From positions 1 to 64,000 of the forward strand of contig JBOGWX010000053.1 in the NCBI GenBank assembly GCA_050694055.1: DNA of 64,000 nucleotides. Reading direction: 5' to 3'. Below the pieces are notes generated by a model that worked only from the letters and a program-made list of their open reading frames with translations, ran no database searches and was not told the DNA's origin. Each line of letters begins with the position of its first letter. Positions within the stretch are counted from its first letter, which is position 1. Shown here one piece after another: positions 18,771-27,077 of the stretch. Origin of the DNA: WHSV01 sp050694055. GTDB taxonomy: Bacteria > Actinomycetota > CADDZG01 > WHSQ01. Made by a program: the position numbers and the translations under genes.

Positions 18771-19802
18771 CTAGGGACGGTGGCGCGCCGGCAGTTGCTC
18801 GAAGGTGCACGCTCGGGCCGGCTTGTCCGGGCGCCAGCGACGAAATTGCGCACCGTGGCGAAAGCGGTGTCCCTGCATGTGGTCGTAGGCAACCTCGCAG
18901 ACGAGCTCGGGCCGCAGTGGGATCCAGGCGACGTCCTTGCCCGAGTTCCAACGACTCGGCCCCCCCGGAGTGCGTCCACCCCCGAAACTCTCTCCCCCCT
19001 CCAACGGTTTGAGCCGTAAGAGGAGCTCGACGCGCGTCGCGGCGCGAAAGGCGGACGAGAAGCCGACGTAGTGGAGCGTGCCCTCGGCGTCGAATAGCCC
19101 CAGCAGCAGGGATCCGACGCCCGCTCCAGACTTCGCCTGCCGGTATCCGCCGACCACGCAGTCGGCCGTGCGCTCGTGCTTGACCTTGGTCATGACCCGT
19201 TGACCCGGTTCATAGGTCTGCTCGACGCGCTTGGCGATGAGCCCGTCCAGGCCGACGTCTTCGAGCTCCGTGTACCACGCGCGGGCGAGCTGGGCGTCCG
19301 CCGTCTGGGCGGTGAGATCAACCGACGGCCCCGGAGTGGTCGCGACCTCCAAAGGCCCCCGCGCCTCGCCCAAGAGGGCCTCGAGTCGAGCGCGCCGCTC
19401 GGTCAGAGGCTCACCGGTCAGGTCCTCGTCTCCCTGCGCGAGCAGGTCGAACACGACGAAGGTCGCCGGAGTCTCCGCCGCGAGCCTTCGAACCCGCGAC
19501 TCAGCGGGATGGATCCGCTGCAACAACACGTCGAAGTCGAGTCCCTCGGAGTCGGGGATGATCACCTCCCCATCGAGGACGCAGGCAACGGTCAGGCGTT
19601 GAGCGATGGCGTCGCGCACCTCCGGGAAGTAGCGCTCGAGGTCCCGCCCGTCGCGGCTCTCGATGTGCACTTCGTCGTCCGCGAACGCCAGCGCCCGGAA
19701 ACCGTCCCACTTCGGCTCGTACACCCAACCGGGTCCGACGGGAATGTCCTTCGCCACGCGCGCGAGCATTGGCTCGAGCGGCGGCTTGAGCGGAAGAGTC
19801 AC
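18771..19802 (-). CDS. ATP-dependent DNA ligase (LigC/LigD-ligase type)
   Basis: This 343-residue ligase consists of an adenylation domain plus OB-fold domain. Motif I KWDGFR puts the adenylated lysine at residue 31. DGEVI (motif III region), GLDGLIAKR (motif IV) and KVKHERTADCVVGGY (motif V) follow in order. There are no polymerase or nuclease domains, so it is a stand-alone LigC-like enzyme rather than full LigD. Such enzymes seal nicks in backup end-joining or excision repair. The start is GTG 19800-19802. No Ku gene is seen in the window. Confidence 0.9.
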   Translation of the reverse strand: MTLPLKPPLEPMLARVAKDIPVGPGWVYEPKWDGFRALAFADDEVHIESRDGRDLERYFPEVRDAIAQRLTVACVLDGEVIIPDSEGLDFDVLLQRIHPAESRVRRLAAETPATFVVFDLLAQGDEDLTGEPLTERRARLEALLGEARGPLEVATTPGPSVDLTAQTADAQLARAWYTELEDVGLDGLIAKRVEQTYEPGQRVMTKVKHERTADCVVGGYRQAKSGAGVGSLLLGLFDAEGTLHYVGFSSAFRAATRVELLLRLKPLEGGESFGGGRTPGGPSRWNSGKDVAWIPLRPELVCEVAYDHMQGHRFRHGAQFRRWRPDKPARACTFEQLPARHRP

Positions 19803-20037
19803 CTCTCGAATGTAAGGGTTTCGTCGCCGGAGGGCATCTGCGCCCCAGCCGGGTCGGCGTGGCGGTTATGGGGCATCCGTGCGGGATATCCGCATGATTT
19901 GCTTTGGGCGACTTGGTTTGAAAGACTGAATGCATCGGTTGAGACGCAGCCGAACCCCGCTCCGGGGTGGGCTCGTTCTCCCTTTTTCCCCCTGGGCGCG
20001 GTCGACTCCATTGGCGCGAACCGAGGAGGTTTTTATC

Positions 20038-20886
20038 CTGGCGACGCATGAGGTCGAGGTCCGGGCGCAGGAGCTCGGGAGCACCCGGCCCCCACCCGCT
20101 AGCAGCATTCCGCACCTCTCTTCCGTGGACTCGTCCGGCGAGGCCAGGGCCGAGGTCGACGACGAGCTTCTGGTCGTCTATCAGGCCTCGAGCGGGGCCG
20201 AGCGTGAGCGCCTCAAGGCCGAGATCGTCGAGCGGATGACCGGGCTGGTCCGGTTCCTCGTGCGACGCTACGCCGGCAGAGGCGAGAGTTACGACGATCT
20301 CCTGCAGGTGGGCATGCTCGGCCTCCTGGGCGCCATCGACCGGTTCGAGCCCGAACGCGGGGTGCGCTTCGCCTCCTTCGCACGCCCCTCCATCGTCGGC
20401 GAGGTGAAGCGGCATTTCCGCGACAAGACCTGGGCGGCTCGGGTTCCGCGCCGGTTGCAGGAGCTGAGCCTCAGCGTCTCCGCGGCCGAGGCCGAGCTCT
20501 TCCAGGAGCACGGTCGCTCCCCCACTGCCCTCGAGGTCGCCGAGCGCGTCGGCGCTACCGAGGAGGAGGTCCTGGAGGCCAACGAGGCCGCGCGGTCCTA
20601 CTCCGCGGTGTCGATCGACCAGCCCCTGGACAGCGGCGACGGTGAGACCGGATCTCTGGCAGACCTCATCGGCGGCGTGGACCGTGACCTCGAGAAGCTC
20701 GAGAACCTCACCGCCCTGGAACCGGCGATCGCACAGCTCACTCCGAACGACCGCCGGCTGCTGCAGATGCGCTTTTTTCGCGGCATGGTCCAATCGGACA
20801 TTGCGGCGGAGCTCGGGGTGTCCCAGATGCAGGTGTCGCGCCAGCTGGCTCGGGTGCTGGCCCGGCTCAGGGGTTCCATCACCTGA
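20038..20886 (+). CDS. SigB/SigF/SigG-type RNA polymerase sigma factor
   Basis: This sigma-70 group 3 factor contains region 2 (YDDLLQVGMLGLLGAIDRFE), region 3 (VPRRLQELSLSVSAAEAEL) and region 4 (LTPNDRRLLQMRFFRGMVQSDIA with the helix-turn-helix LGVSQMQVSRQLARVLARLR). An AGGAGG at 20024-20029 sits 8 nt before CTG 20038, so I infer a CTG start giving 282 residues; no ATG, GTG or TTG fits as well. Such factors direct general stress or sporulation-like regulons. The next gene is a GAF-ANTAR protein, but no anti-sigma factor is adjacent. Confidence 0.87.
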   Translation: MATHEVEVRAQELGSTRPPPASSIPHLSSVDSSGEARAEVDDELLVVYQASSGAERERLKAEIVERMTGLVRFLVRRYAGRGESYDDLLQVGMLGLLGAIDRFEPERGVRFASFARPSIVGEVKRHFRDKTWAARVPRRLQELSLSVSAAEAELFQEHGRSPTALEVAERVGATEEEVLEANEAARSYSAVSIDQPLDSGDGETGSLADLIGGVDRDLEKLENLTALEPAIAQLTPNDRRLLQMRFFRGMVQSDIAAELGVSQMQVSRQLARVLARLRGSIT

Positions 20887-20996
20887 ATTCGAGGGAATGA
20901 TCTGCGCAGAGCCTGGTAGCTTTTCTGCGAATCGACTACTGAGCCGACCAGGGGACACCGCCGGCTCACCTGGGACGGCCTTGGGAAAAGGGAAGC

Positions 20997-21725
20997 GTGG
21001 ACACAGATCTGACGCGGGGTCTCGAGAGGATCCACAACCTCCTCGTCGCCGAGGAGGATCTGAATTCGACCTTACGGGTGGTCGCCGAGGTCGCCGTGAG
21101 GGGCATCGCGGGATGCGATTGCGCGGGGATCACCCTCGTCGAAGACGATCAGGTGCAGTCGACTGCCTGCACCGACGCGCTGTGCGCCGAGATCGACCGG
21201 GACCAGTACGCGACCGGCGAGGGCCCCTGCGTGGACTCCATTCGGACCAACACGATCATGCGCCTGGGCAAGGCGGCTACCGACGAGCGCTGGCCCCAGT
21301 TCGGACCCCTGGCCCAACGCCATGGCGTCGAGAGCGTGCTCGCGACTCCGCTCGAGGTCCAGGGCCGCGTCTTGGGGGCGCTGAACCTTTACGGGAGTAA
21401 GCCCGAGGCGTTCGTGGACGACGACGTCGACATCGCCACCCTGCTCGGAGCACATGCCGCCGTGGTTCTGGCCAACGTCCAGGCCTTCGAGGACTCCTCC
21501 CGGCGCTCCCAAGACCTCGCCAAGGCCCTCGAGTCGCGCGGCATCATCGAGCGCGCCAAGGGCATTCTGATGGAGCGAGAGAAGTGCTCGTCCGACGAGG
21601 CCTTTCAGATGCTGGTGCGGGCCTCGCAGGCCCTCAACCGCAAGCTCCGTCAGGTGGCCGAGGACGTCGTGGAGGACGCCGAGGGCCCGGATCACTCCGA
21701 TGAAGCAGGTACCGGACAGCTCTAA
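20997..21725 (+). CDS. GAF-ANTAR domain RNA-binding regulator
   Basis: This 242-residue protein has a GAF sensory domain (about residues 15-165) and a C-terminal ANTAR domain (about 175-230, with GIIERAKGILMEREKCSSDEA). ANTAR domains bind dual-hairpin leader RNAs and cause antitermination. GAF-ANTAR proteins are common in Actinobacteria with unknown signals. The start is GTG 20997 after AAAAGGGAAGC. Location directly after the sigma factor suggests a stress-response pair. The target RNA is not identified. Confidence 0.88.
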   Translation: MDTDLTRGLERIHNLLVAEEDLNSTLRVVAEVAVRGIAGCDCAGITLVEDDQVQSTACTDALCAEIDRDQYATGEGPCVDSIRTNTIMRLGKAATDERWPQFGPLAQRHGVESVLATPLEVQGRVLGALNLYGSKPEAFVDDDVDIATLLGAHAAVVLANVQAFEDSSRRSQDLAKALESRGIIERAKGILMEREKCSSDEAFQMLVRASQALNRKLRQVAEDVVEDAEGPDHSDEAGTGQL

Positions 21726-21780
21726 GCAGGTGCTTTGCCGCTCGGACGCGAGGAACCCAGCGAGTCTCTAACATTCAACG

Positions 21781-22674
21781 ATGGACTCGACTCTCACACT
21801 GCTCGTAGACGCTGCAAGCCTGATCTACCGAGCCCTTTTCTCCACTCCGGACACGGTCCGGTCCCGCGACGGGGTCCCGATGAACGCGGCCCACGGGTTC
21901 TTGTCGATGCTCGCGAGGCTTGTCGCCGATCACGATCCCGACTACCTCGGTTGCGCGTCGGATGAGGACTGGAGGCCCGAGTGGCGGGTCCAACTGGTCC
22001 CGAGCTACAAGGCGTACAGGGCGGAACCCGGAAGCGCCCAGGAAGAGGCCGAGCGAAGACTCGCTCCCCAGATGCCGGTCATCCTCCGCTTTCTCGAACG
22101 GTGCGGCGTAACGGTGGTGGGACACCGAGGCTACGAGGCGGAGGACGTGATCGGAACCCTGGCCGAGCGATCACCGGGGCGCGTCTCGATCGTGTCGGGA
22201 GACCGAGACCTCTTTCAGCTCGTGCGCGACCCGAAGGTTGCAGTCCTGTTCCCGCGGCGAGGCGTGAGCGTCGTAGATCTCGTGAACGAGACTTACATCG
22301 AAGATCACTACGGGATCCCCGGCCGGTCCTACAGGGACTTCGCGGTCCTGCGAGGTGACCCCTCGGATGGACTCCCTGGGGTGCGCGGCATCGGCGACAA
22401 GCTGGCGGCTTCGCTACTCGCGCGGCACGGAAGTCTCGACGCCATATTGCGTGCGGCCGAGGACTCCGGCCGTGGCGTGCTCGGCAAGGTTCGAATGCAA
22501 CGCGACTACGTCGAGCGCGCCGCACAGGTGGTCGCGATTCCCACCGACCTTCCGATCGAGCCCGTGGACTTGACGAGGTCCCGGCGACGTCCCGACGACT
22601 CGGTCTACGCCGAGGCGGCGAGCTCCGGGGTCGAGGGCCCGGTGCGGCGTCTCGTCGACGCCCTGAGCGGCTAG
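21781..22674 (+). CDS. 5'-3' exonuclease (Pol I N-terminal domain-like)
   Basis: This 297-residue stand-alone FEN/PIN nuclease resembles the 5' nuclease domain of DNA polymerase I. Acidic metal ligands appear in VDAASLIYR, YEAEDVIGTLA and VSGDRDLFQLV, and a helix-hairpin-helix follows in LPGVRGIGDKLAASLLARHG. It probably removes RNA primers or flaps. Mycobacterium keeps an equivalent gene near helY. The stop codon TAG shares the palindrome CTAG (22671-22674) with the convergent helicase stop. Confidence 0.92.
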   Translation: MDSTLTLLVDAASLIYRALFSTPDTVRSRDGVPMNAAHGFLSMLARLVADHDPDYLGCASDEDWRPEWRVQLVPSYKAYRAEPGSAQEEAERRLAPQMPVILRFLERCGVTVVGHRGYEAEDVIGTLAERSPGRVSIVSGDRDLFQLVRDPKVAVLFPRRGVSVVDLVNETYIEDHYGIPGRSYRDFAVLRGDPSDGLPGVRGIGDKLAASLLARHGSLDAILRAAEDSGRGVLGKVRMQRDYVERAAQVVAIPTDLPIEPVDLTRSRRRPDDSVYAEAASSGVEGPVRRLVDALSG

Positions 22675-25313
22675 ACCTCGAGGGACGAGTACGCCACGAC
22701 GCCCCGATGAAGCGCGTCGACGCCGGCTCTGAGGCGCTTTCGTCGTTCCTCTGAGGGGCTGGCCTCGACGAGTTGGCGGAGCAGGTCGACGAGCTGCTTG
22801 GTCGCGCGCACGAAATCGCCGGGCGCGTCGTCCTCCTCGAGCACGTCCTCGAGCGCCACGCCCGAGGCCCACAGGTAGGCGCTCTCGGCGAAGCCCGGGT
22901 CGGGTTCACGCGTCAGCTCGACTCCGTGGTTCTCTTCGTTGGCACGAATGTCGCGCCACAGCTCGAGCACCCGCATCCACGCCTGCTGGCTGCTCGCCGT
23001 CGGCATCCCGTGGAAGTCGGGCGGCTCGGGTCCGCGCGTCTCGTACACGAGGGTGGAGGCGACGGCGGCCAGCTCGGCTGTGCCGAGTCCCTCGAAGAGG
23101 TCCGACCGCAGCGCCTCGACCACCAGTAGGTCGGACTCGTTGTAGACGCCCGTGAGGGTTTCGCCGATGGGCGTGAGGAACCAGTTCTCGACATAGCCGC
23201 GCTCCTCGAGCACGGCCAGAACCTGTTCGAAGCGCCGCGCCAGAGTCGTGGTGCGCCGACCGATCCTCCTGCTCAAACGCAGGTTCTCCCGTTCGAGGTT
23301 CTGGGCGCGCTCCGCGAAGTGCAGATGCCGTGAAAGGTCGGGGCACTTGTGACAGGGATGATTCTCGAGCGCGGCCCGCGCGGCCTGCAACTCCGGATTG
23401 TCCTCGAAGTCGGAGGCCCGCTCCCGGCGCCGACTGGGTTTCACTTCGACCGCATTGAGCCTGCGGGCGAGGTGGCGACGGGCGCGCGCGGCACGAACGT
23501 GAAATGACTTGGGAACGTCGAGATGGGCCACGGGGCGGGGTGCCTCGCCGAAATCGTACGCTCCGAGGCGGACGATCGACCGCTCTCCCGATAGTGCAAG
23601 CACCTTCGGCTTGCGCTCCGCCTTGCGCTGGCTGACCTCGAGCACGGCGTAGCGGCCGGCGCGCTTGCCGGAGTGGACGTCGACCACGTCTCCCGGGCGC
23701 AGGGCGGTCATCGCCTCACCGATGCGCGCCGGGTCGGTGCGCGCCTGAAGAGGTCGCGATCGATCGACCTCTCTTGCGAGCTCCCTGTATTCCTCGATGT
23801 CACCGAGATCGCATGCCATTCGCTCGCGATAAGAGGCGAGGTAAGCCCCCTGGCGCTCCAGCGTCTTCTCGAGCTGAACGATGTCGCGGTCGGCCTGAAA
23901 CTGCGCGAAGGACGAGTTGACGAGGTGCTCCGCGTCCGCTCGGTCGTGGCTGCGCACGAGGTTGACCGCCATGTTGTAGCTGGGTTGGAAGCTGCTCTGC
24001 AGGGGATAGGTGCGGGTCGACGCGAGCCGCGTAATCGTGTCGAATGGCGTGAACCGCTGCATCAACACGACCGAGTTACCGGCGACGTCGATTCCCCGTC
24101 GTCCCGCCCGGCCCGACAGTTGTGTGTACTGACCCGGAGTCATCAATTCGTGCTTCTCGCCGGTGAACTTGGTGAGTGACTCGATGACCACGGTGCGGGC
24201 GGGCATGTTGATCCCGAGTGCCAGCGTCTCTGTGGCGAATACGACGCGCACGAGGCCCTCGGCGAAGAGCTCCTCGACGATCTCTTTGAAGGGAGGAATC
24301 ATTCCGGCGTGGTGTGCGGCGACGCCGTTGACGAGACCTTCGGCGAACTCGTCGTAACCGAGCACGTCGAGTTCGGCGTCCGAGAGGTCGGTCACCCGGG
24401 ACTCCACGGTCGCCCGAATATGGCGCCGCTCGTCGGGAGCGGTCAGCCGGATGTTCTCGCGCAGACATTGCTTTACCGCCTGCGCGCAACCCTTACGAGA
24501 GAAGATGAAGTAGATGGCGGGAAGCATGTCCTCCGCGTCGAGGCGGTCGGCTACCTCGGTACGAAGCGGGATGCGAGCCTTCTTGTAGGCCGGCCGCTTA
24601 CCGCCCCTGCCCGGCCGGCCGCCCCGCTTGGGCTTCCGGTCGAACTCGCGGGCGCGCGGGTTGGGTGCCGGATCGCCCCCCGGTTGCTGGACGAACATCG
24701 GCAGTAGCTCGTCGGCGGCCATGTAGAGATGGCGGATCTCGACCGGTCGCATCTCCTCGATGATGACCTCGACCCGCCCCCGCAAGGTTTGCAGCCAGTC
24801 GGCGAACTCCTCCGTGTTCGACACCGTCGCCGACAACGAGGCCGTTTGGACCTCGACCGGGAGGTGGATGAGAACCTCTTCCCACACCGCTCCCCGGTAG
24901 CGATCCTGCAGGTAGTGGACCTCGTCGAGCACGACGTAGTGGAGGCCGGCAAGCGTGGGACTGTCCTCGTAGATCATGTTGCGCAGGACCTCGGTCGTCA
25001 TGACCACGATCGGAGCATCCCCGTTGAGCGAGTTGTCTCCCGTGAGCAAACCGACGTTCGCGGCGCCGTGAATGGCGACGAAGTCCCCGTACTTCTGGTT
25101 GCTCAGCGCCTTGATGGGAGTCGTGTAGAAGGTCTTTCCGCCCCGCTTGAGGGCGAGCCACGCGGCGAACTCCCCCACGACCGTCTTGCCGGCTCCCGTA
25201 GGCGCGGCCACCAGGACGGAGGCGTCGTCCTCGAGGGCCGCGCAGGCCTTGCGCTGGAAGTCGTCGAAGGGAAAGCCGTAGCTGCGCTCGAACTGCGCTG
25301 CGAGGCTGGTCAT
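22671..25313 (-). CDS. helY: HelY/Mtr4-family DEAD/DEAH-box RNA helicase
   Basis: This 880-residue superfamily 2 helicase is of the Ski2/Mtr4 type. Walker A APTGAGKT is at residues 37-44, DEVH near 136 and motif VI QLSGRAGRRGID around 400. A Lys/Arg-rich insert (KPKRGGRPGRGGKRPAYKK) lies before the second RecA domain. The C-terminal part carries a DSHCT-like domain, and CHKCPDLSRHLHFAER is a possible metal-binding patch. The role is RNA unwinding or turnover. It lies downstream of tatC as in mycobacteria; the stop overlaps the exonuclease stop in CTAG. Confidence 0.92.
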   Translation of the reverse strand: MTSLAAQFERSYGFPFDDFQRKACAALEDDASVLVAAPTGAGKTVVGEFAAWLALKRGGKTFYTTPIKALSNQKYGDFVAIHGAANVGLLTGDNSLNGDAPIVVMTTEVLRNMIYEDSPTLAGLHYVVLDEVHYLQDRYRGAVWEEVLIHLPVEVQTASLSATVSNTEEFADWLQTLRGRVEVIIEEMRPVEIRHLYMAADELLPMFVQQPGGDPAPNPRAREFDRKPKRGGRPGRGGKRPAYKKARIPLRTEVADRLDAEDMLPAIYFIFSRKGCAQAVKQCLRENIRLTAPDERRHIRATVESRVTDLSDAELDVLGYDEFAEGLVNGVAAHHAGMIPPFKEIVEELFAEGLVRVVFATETLALGINMPARTVVIESLTKFTGEKHELMTPGQYTQLSGRAGRRGIDVAGNSVVLMQRFTPFDTITRLASTRTYPLQSSFQPSYNMAVNLVRSHDRADAEHLVNSSFAQFQADRDIVQLEKTLERQGAYLASYRERMACDLGDIEEYRELAREVDRSRPLQARTDPARIGEAMTALRPGDVVDVHSGKRAGRYAVLEVSQRKAERKPKVLALSGERSIVRLGAYDFGEAPRPVAHLDVPKSFHVRAARARRHLARRLNAVEVKPSRRRERASDFEDNPELQAARAALENHPCHKCPDLSRHLHFAERAQNLERENLRLSRRIGRRTTTLARRFEQVLAVLEERGYVENWFLTPIGETLTGVYNESDLLVVEALRSDLFEGLGTAELAAVASTLVYETRGPEPPDFHGMPTASSQQAWMRVLELWRDIRANEENHGVELTREPDPGFAESAYLWASGVALEDVLEEDDAPGDFVRATKQLVDLLRQLVEASPSEERRKRLRAGVDALHRGVVAYSSLEV

Positions 25314-25332
25314 GCCTTGACTCTAGTGCGGC

Positions 25333-26139
25333 TCAGGCCGCCGCCTTGGCCTTGTTTCTCGTGACGAACCGCAACAACAGGATGGTTCCCTCGTACAGCA
25401 GGTACAGCGGGACGGTCAGCAGGAGCATGGTGTAGGGGTCCTGGCTGGGGGTCACCACCGCGGCAAGAGCGGCGATGCCGACGATCGCTACTCTCCGTTG
25501 CCTCTTGAGCTGGTCCACCGTGATCGCTCCCGCCAGCCCGAGGAAGAAAAGGATCAGGGGCAGCTCGAAGGCGACGGCGAAGCCGAGCAGCATGAACCCG
25601 ACGAAGTTGAGGTACTCCTCGGCCCCCAGGAGCGGGTTCAGGCCCTCGCCGCCGATCTGGAACAGAAAGCGCAAACCAGTCGGCATGGCGTAGTACGCGA
25701 TGGCGGCGCCGGCGGCGAACAGCGTCACCGCCGACAGCAGGAAAGGAAGCGTGTAGCGCTTTTCCTTGGGCGTTAGGGCGGGCGTCACGAACGCGTAGAT
25801 CTCGTACATCCAGATCGGCGAGGCCGCGGCGAGCCCGACCAGGGCCGTGAGCTTGATGCGGAAGTTGAAGCCACCCGTCGCCTTGAAGAAGGTCAGCTCG
25901 CAGCCCTGTTCGCCCAGCAGGCGCCGCGGCACCTCGCACAGCGGTTGCTTGAAGAGGGCGAGGATCGGCTCGTAGAAGCCGAAGGCGACCACCGACAGCA
26001 CCACGAAGGCGAGAGCGGACACGATGAGCCGGTCCCGAAGCTCGCCCAGGTGCTCCATCATCGACATCGAGGCGGCGTTGACCTTGTCCTTGCGGCGCCG
26101 GCGAAAACGCTGTCGGCGAGTTCTCAGGTCGGATGACAT
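25333..26139 (-). CDS. tatC: Sec-independent translocase TatC
   Basis: This 268-residue integral membrane protein has about six hydrophobic segments. The conserved first cytoplasmic stretch is HLGELRDRLIVS, and the central element is SPIWMYEIYAFVTPALTPKEKR. TatC recognises twin-arginine signal peptides and, with TatA/TatB, exports folded proteins. The ATG overlaps the stop of the upstream TatA/B gene (ATGA). A basic N-terminal extension (RTRRQRFRRRRKDK) precedes the conserved core. The location between tatA/B and helY matches mycobacterial order. Confidence 0.95.
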   Translation of the reverse strand: MSSDLRTRRQRFRRRRKDKVNAASMSMMEHLGELRDRLIVSALAFVVLSVVAFGFYEPILALFKQPLCEVPRRLLGEQGCELTFFKATGGFNFRIKLTALVGLAAASPIWMYEIYAFVTPALTPKEKRYTLPFLLSAVTLFAAGAAIAYYAMPTGLRFLFQIGGEGLNPLLGAEEYLNFVGFMLLGFAVAFELPLILFFLGLAGAITVDQLKRQRRVAIVGIAALAAVVTPSQDPYTMLLLTVPLYLLYEGTILLLRFVTRNKAKAAA

Positions 26140-26570
26140 CAGGCGCCCTCCGCGCGCCTCTCGGCCTCTCGTTCGGCCCTGACGGCCCCCGCGACGGGGT
26201 GCTCGGTTGGCTTGCGCCCGTGGGGAGGGCTCTCCTCGGCGCCCGGATGCTCGGCGGCCTCCTTGGCGTCCTCCGGGCCCCCTTCGCTGCCCCTCTCGGC
26301 CGAGTGGTCCTCGTCGAGCCGCGCGAGGTCCTCATCGTCGTCGTCATCCTCGTCGCGCGCGGCCGCCGTCGTGGCGAACTCCTCGTCCTCCGGCTCGTCG
26401 CCGATGTCGAAGCCGTCCGAGAACTCCTGTTTGACGTCGTCGGCCATCGTTCGGACCTGTCTGATGAATCCTCCGACGGTGCGGGCGATCTCGGGCAGCT
26501 TCTCCGGGCCGAAGACGACGAGGGCCAGCACGGCGACGACGAGGATCTCCATGGGACCTAGTTGGGGCAT
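26139..26570 (-). CDS. TatA/TatB-type translocase subunit
   Basis: This 143-residue protein has an N-terminal membrane helix (residues 5-22, PMEILVVAVLALVVFGPEKLPE) followed by an amphipathic helix and a long acidic, disordered tail. The glycine-proline hinge (FGPEKLPE) is diagnostic. The length and the glutamate-rich tail suit TatB somewhat better than TatA, but the two cannot be separated with confidence. It overlaps tatC by ATGA. Between it and the zinc-ribbon gene is a 6-bp hairpin (26590-26611) that could modulate readthrough. Confidence 0.88.
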   Translation of the reverse strand: MPQLGPMEILVVAVLALVVFGPEKLPEIARTVGGFIRQVRTMADDVKQEFSDGFDIGDEPEDEEFATTAAARDEDDDDDEDLARLDEDHSAERGSEGGPEDAKEAAEHPGAEESPPHGRKPTEHPVAGAVRAEREAERRAEGA

Positions 26571-26619
26571 GGAGGCAGTCTAAAGGGGGTCCTTCCTAAG
26601 GTCGTGAAGGAAGTCGGGC

Positions 26620-26940
26620 TCAGGACCCAGTTAGGCGCGTGAGCCAGCGGTCGTCCGCGAGCTGGTGGTGGAAGTCGATCAGGTCGTCGAAGGTCAGCGG
26701 AGGACCGGTATGGACCTCGAGGGCCTCGGCCGGAATGTGAAGGGGCACGGGCATCACGCCACCCGACAGCAGGAGGCGAATGACCCGGTCGTCCGCCTGC
26801 TTCTCCACGAAGTCACCGCAGTCCGGGCAGGTGAACCCGTAGGTGTTGGCGGTCCGAGAGGCTCCGATGCGCAAGAGGATGTCGTCGGCCACCAAGTCGA
26901 TCTCCCCACATCCGGGGCAAGCGGCCTTGATCGTGGTCAC
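26620..26940 (-). CDS. small zinc-ribbon protein, unknown function
   Basis: This 106-residue protein has two CxxC knuckles in its N-terminal half (CPGCGEID and CPDCGDFVE) forming a probable zinc ribbon, then a C-terminal helical region (LTFDDLIDFHHQL). There is no membrane segment. It lies upstream of tatA/B on the same strand and is divergent from the histidine kinase by 137 bp. I recognise no named family. It may be a regulator or adaptor protein; the sequence gives no further clue. Confidence 0.65.
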   Translation of the reverse strand: MTTIKAACPGCGEIDLVADDILLRIGASRTANTYGFTCPDCGDFVEKQADDRVIRLLLSGGVMPVPLHIPAEALEVHTGPPLTFDDLIDFHHQLADDRWLTRLTGS

Positions 26941-27077
26941 AACCTCTTCCTTTCTGCGTCCGTCTTTGCAAGAAGCGTTGCAAGAAGTATCGGCCGTACC
27001 TCCGACGGGTTTAGGAGCCGAAGGACTATTTCACTGCGCCTCTCAAGGCGGACGTCCGAGCGCCCGATTCCTCTTAC

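Noticed and set aside
26590..26611. Hairpin upstream of tatA/B as a terminator
   Set aside because: Only a 6-bp stem with a 10-nt loop and no T-run; too weak to call.
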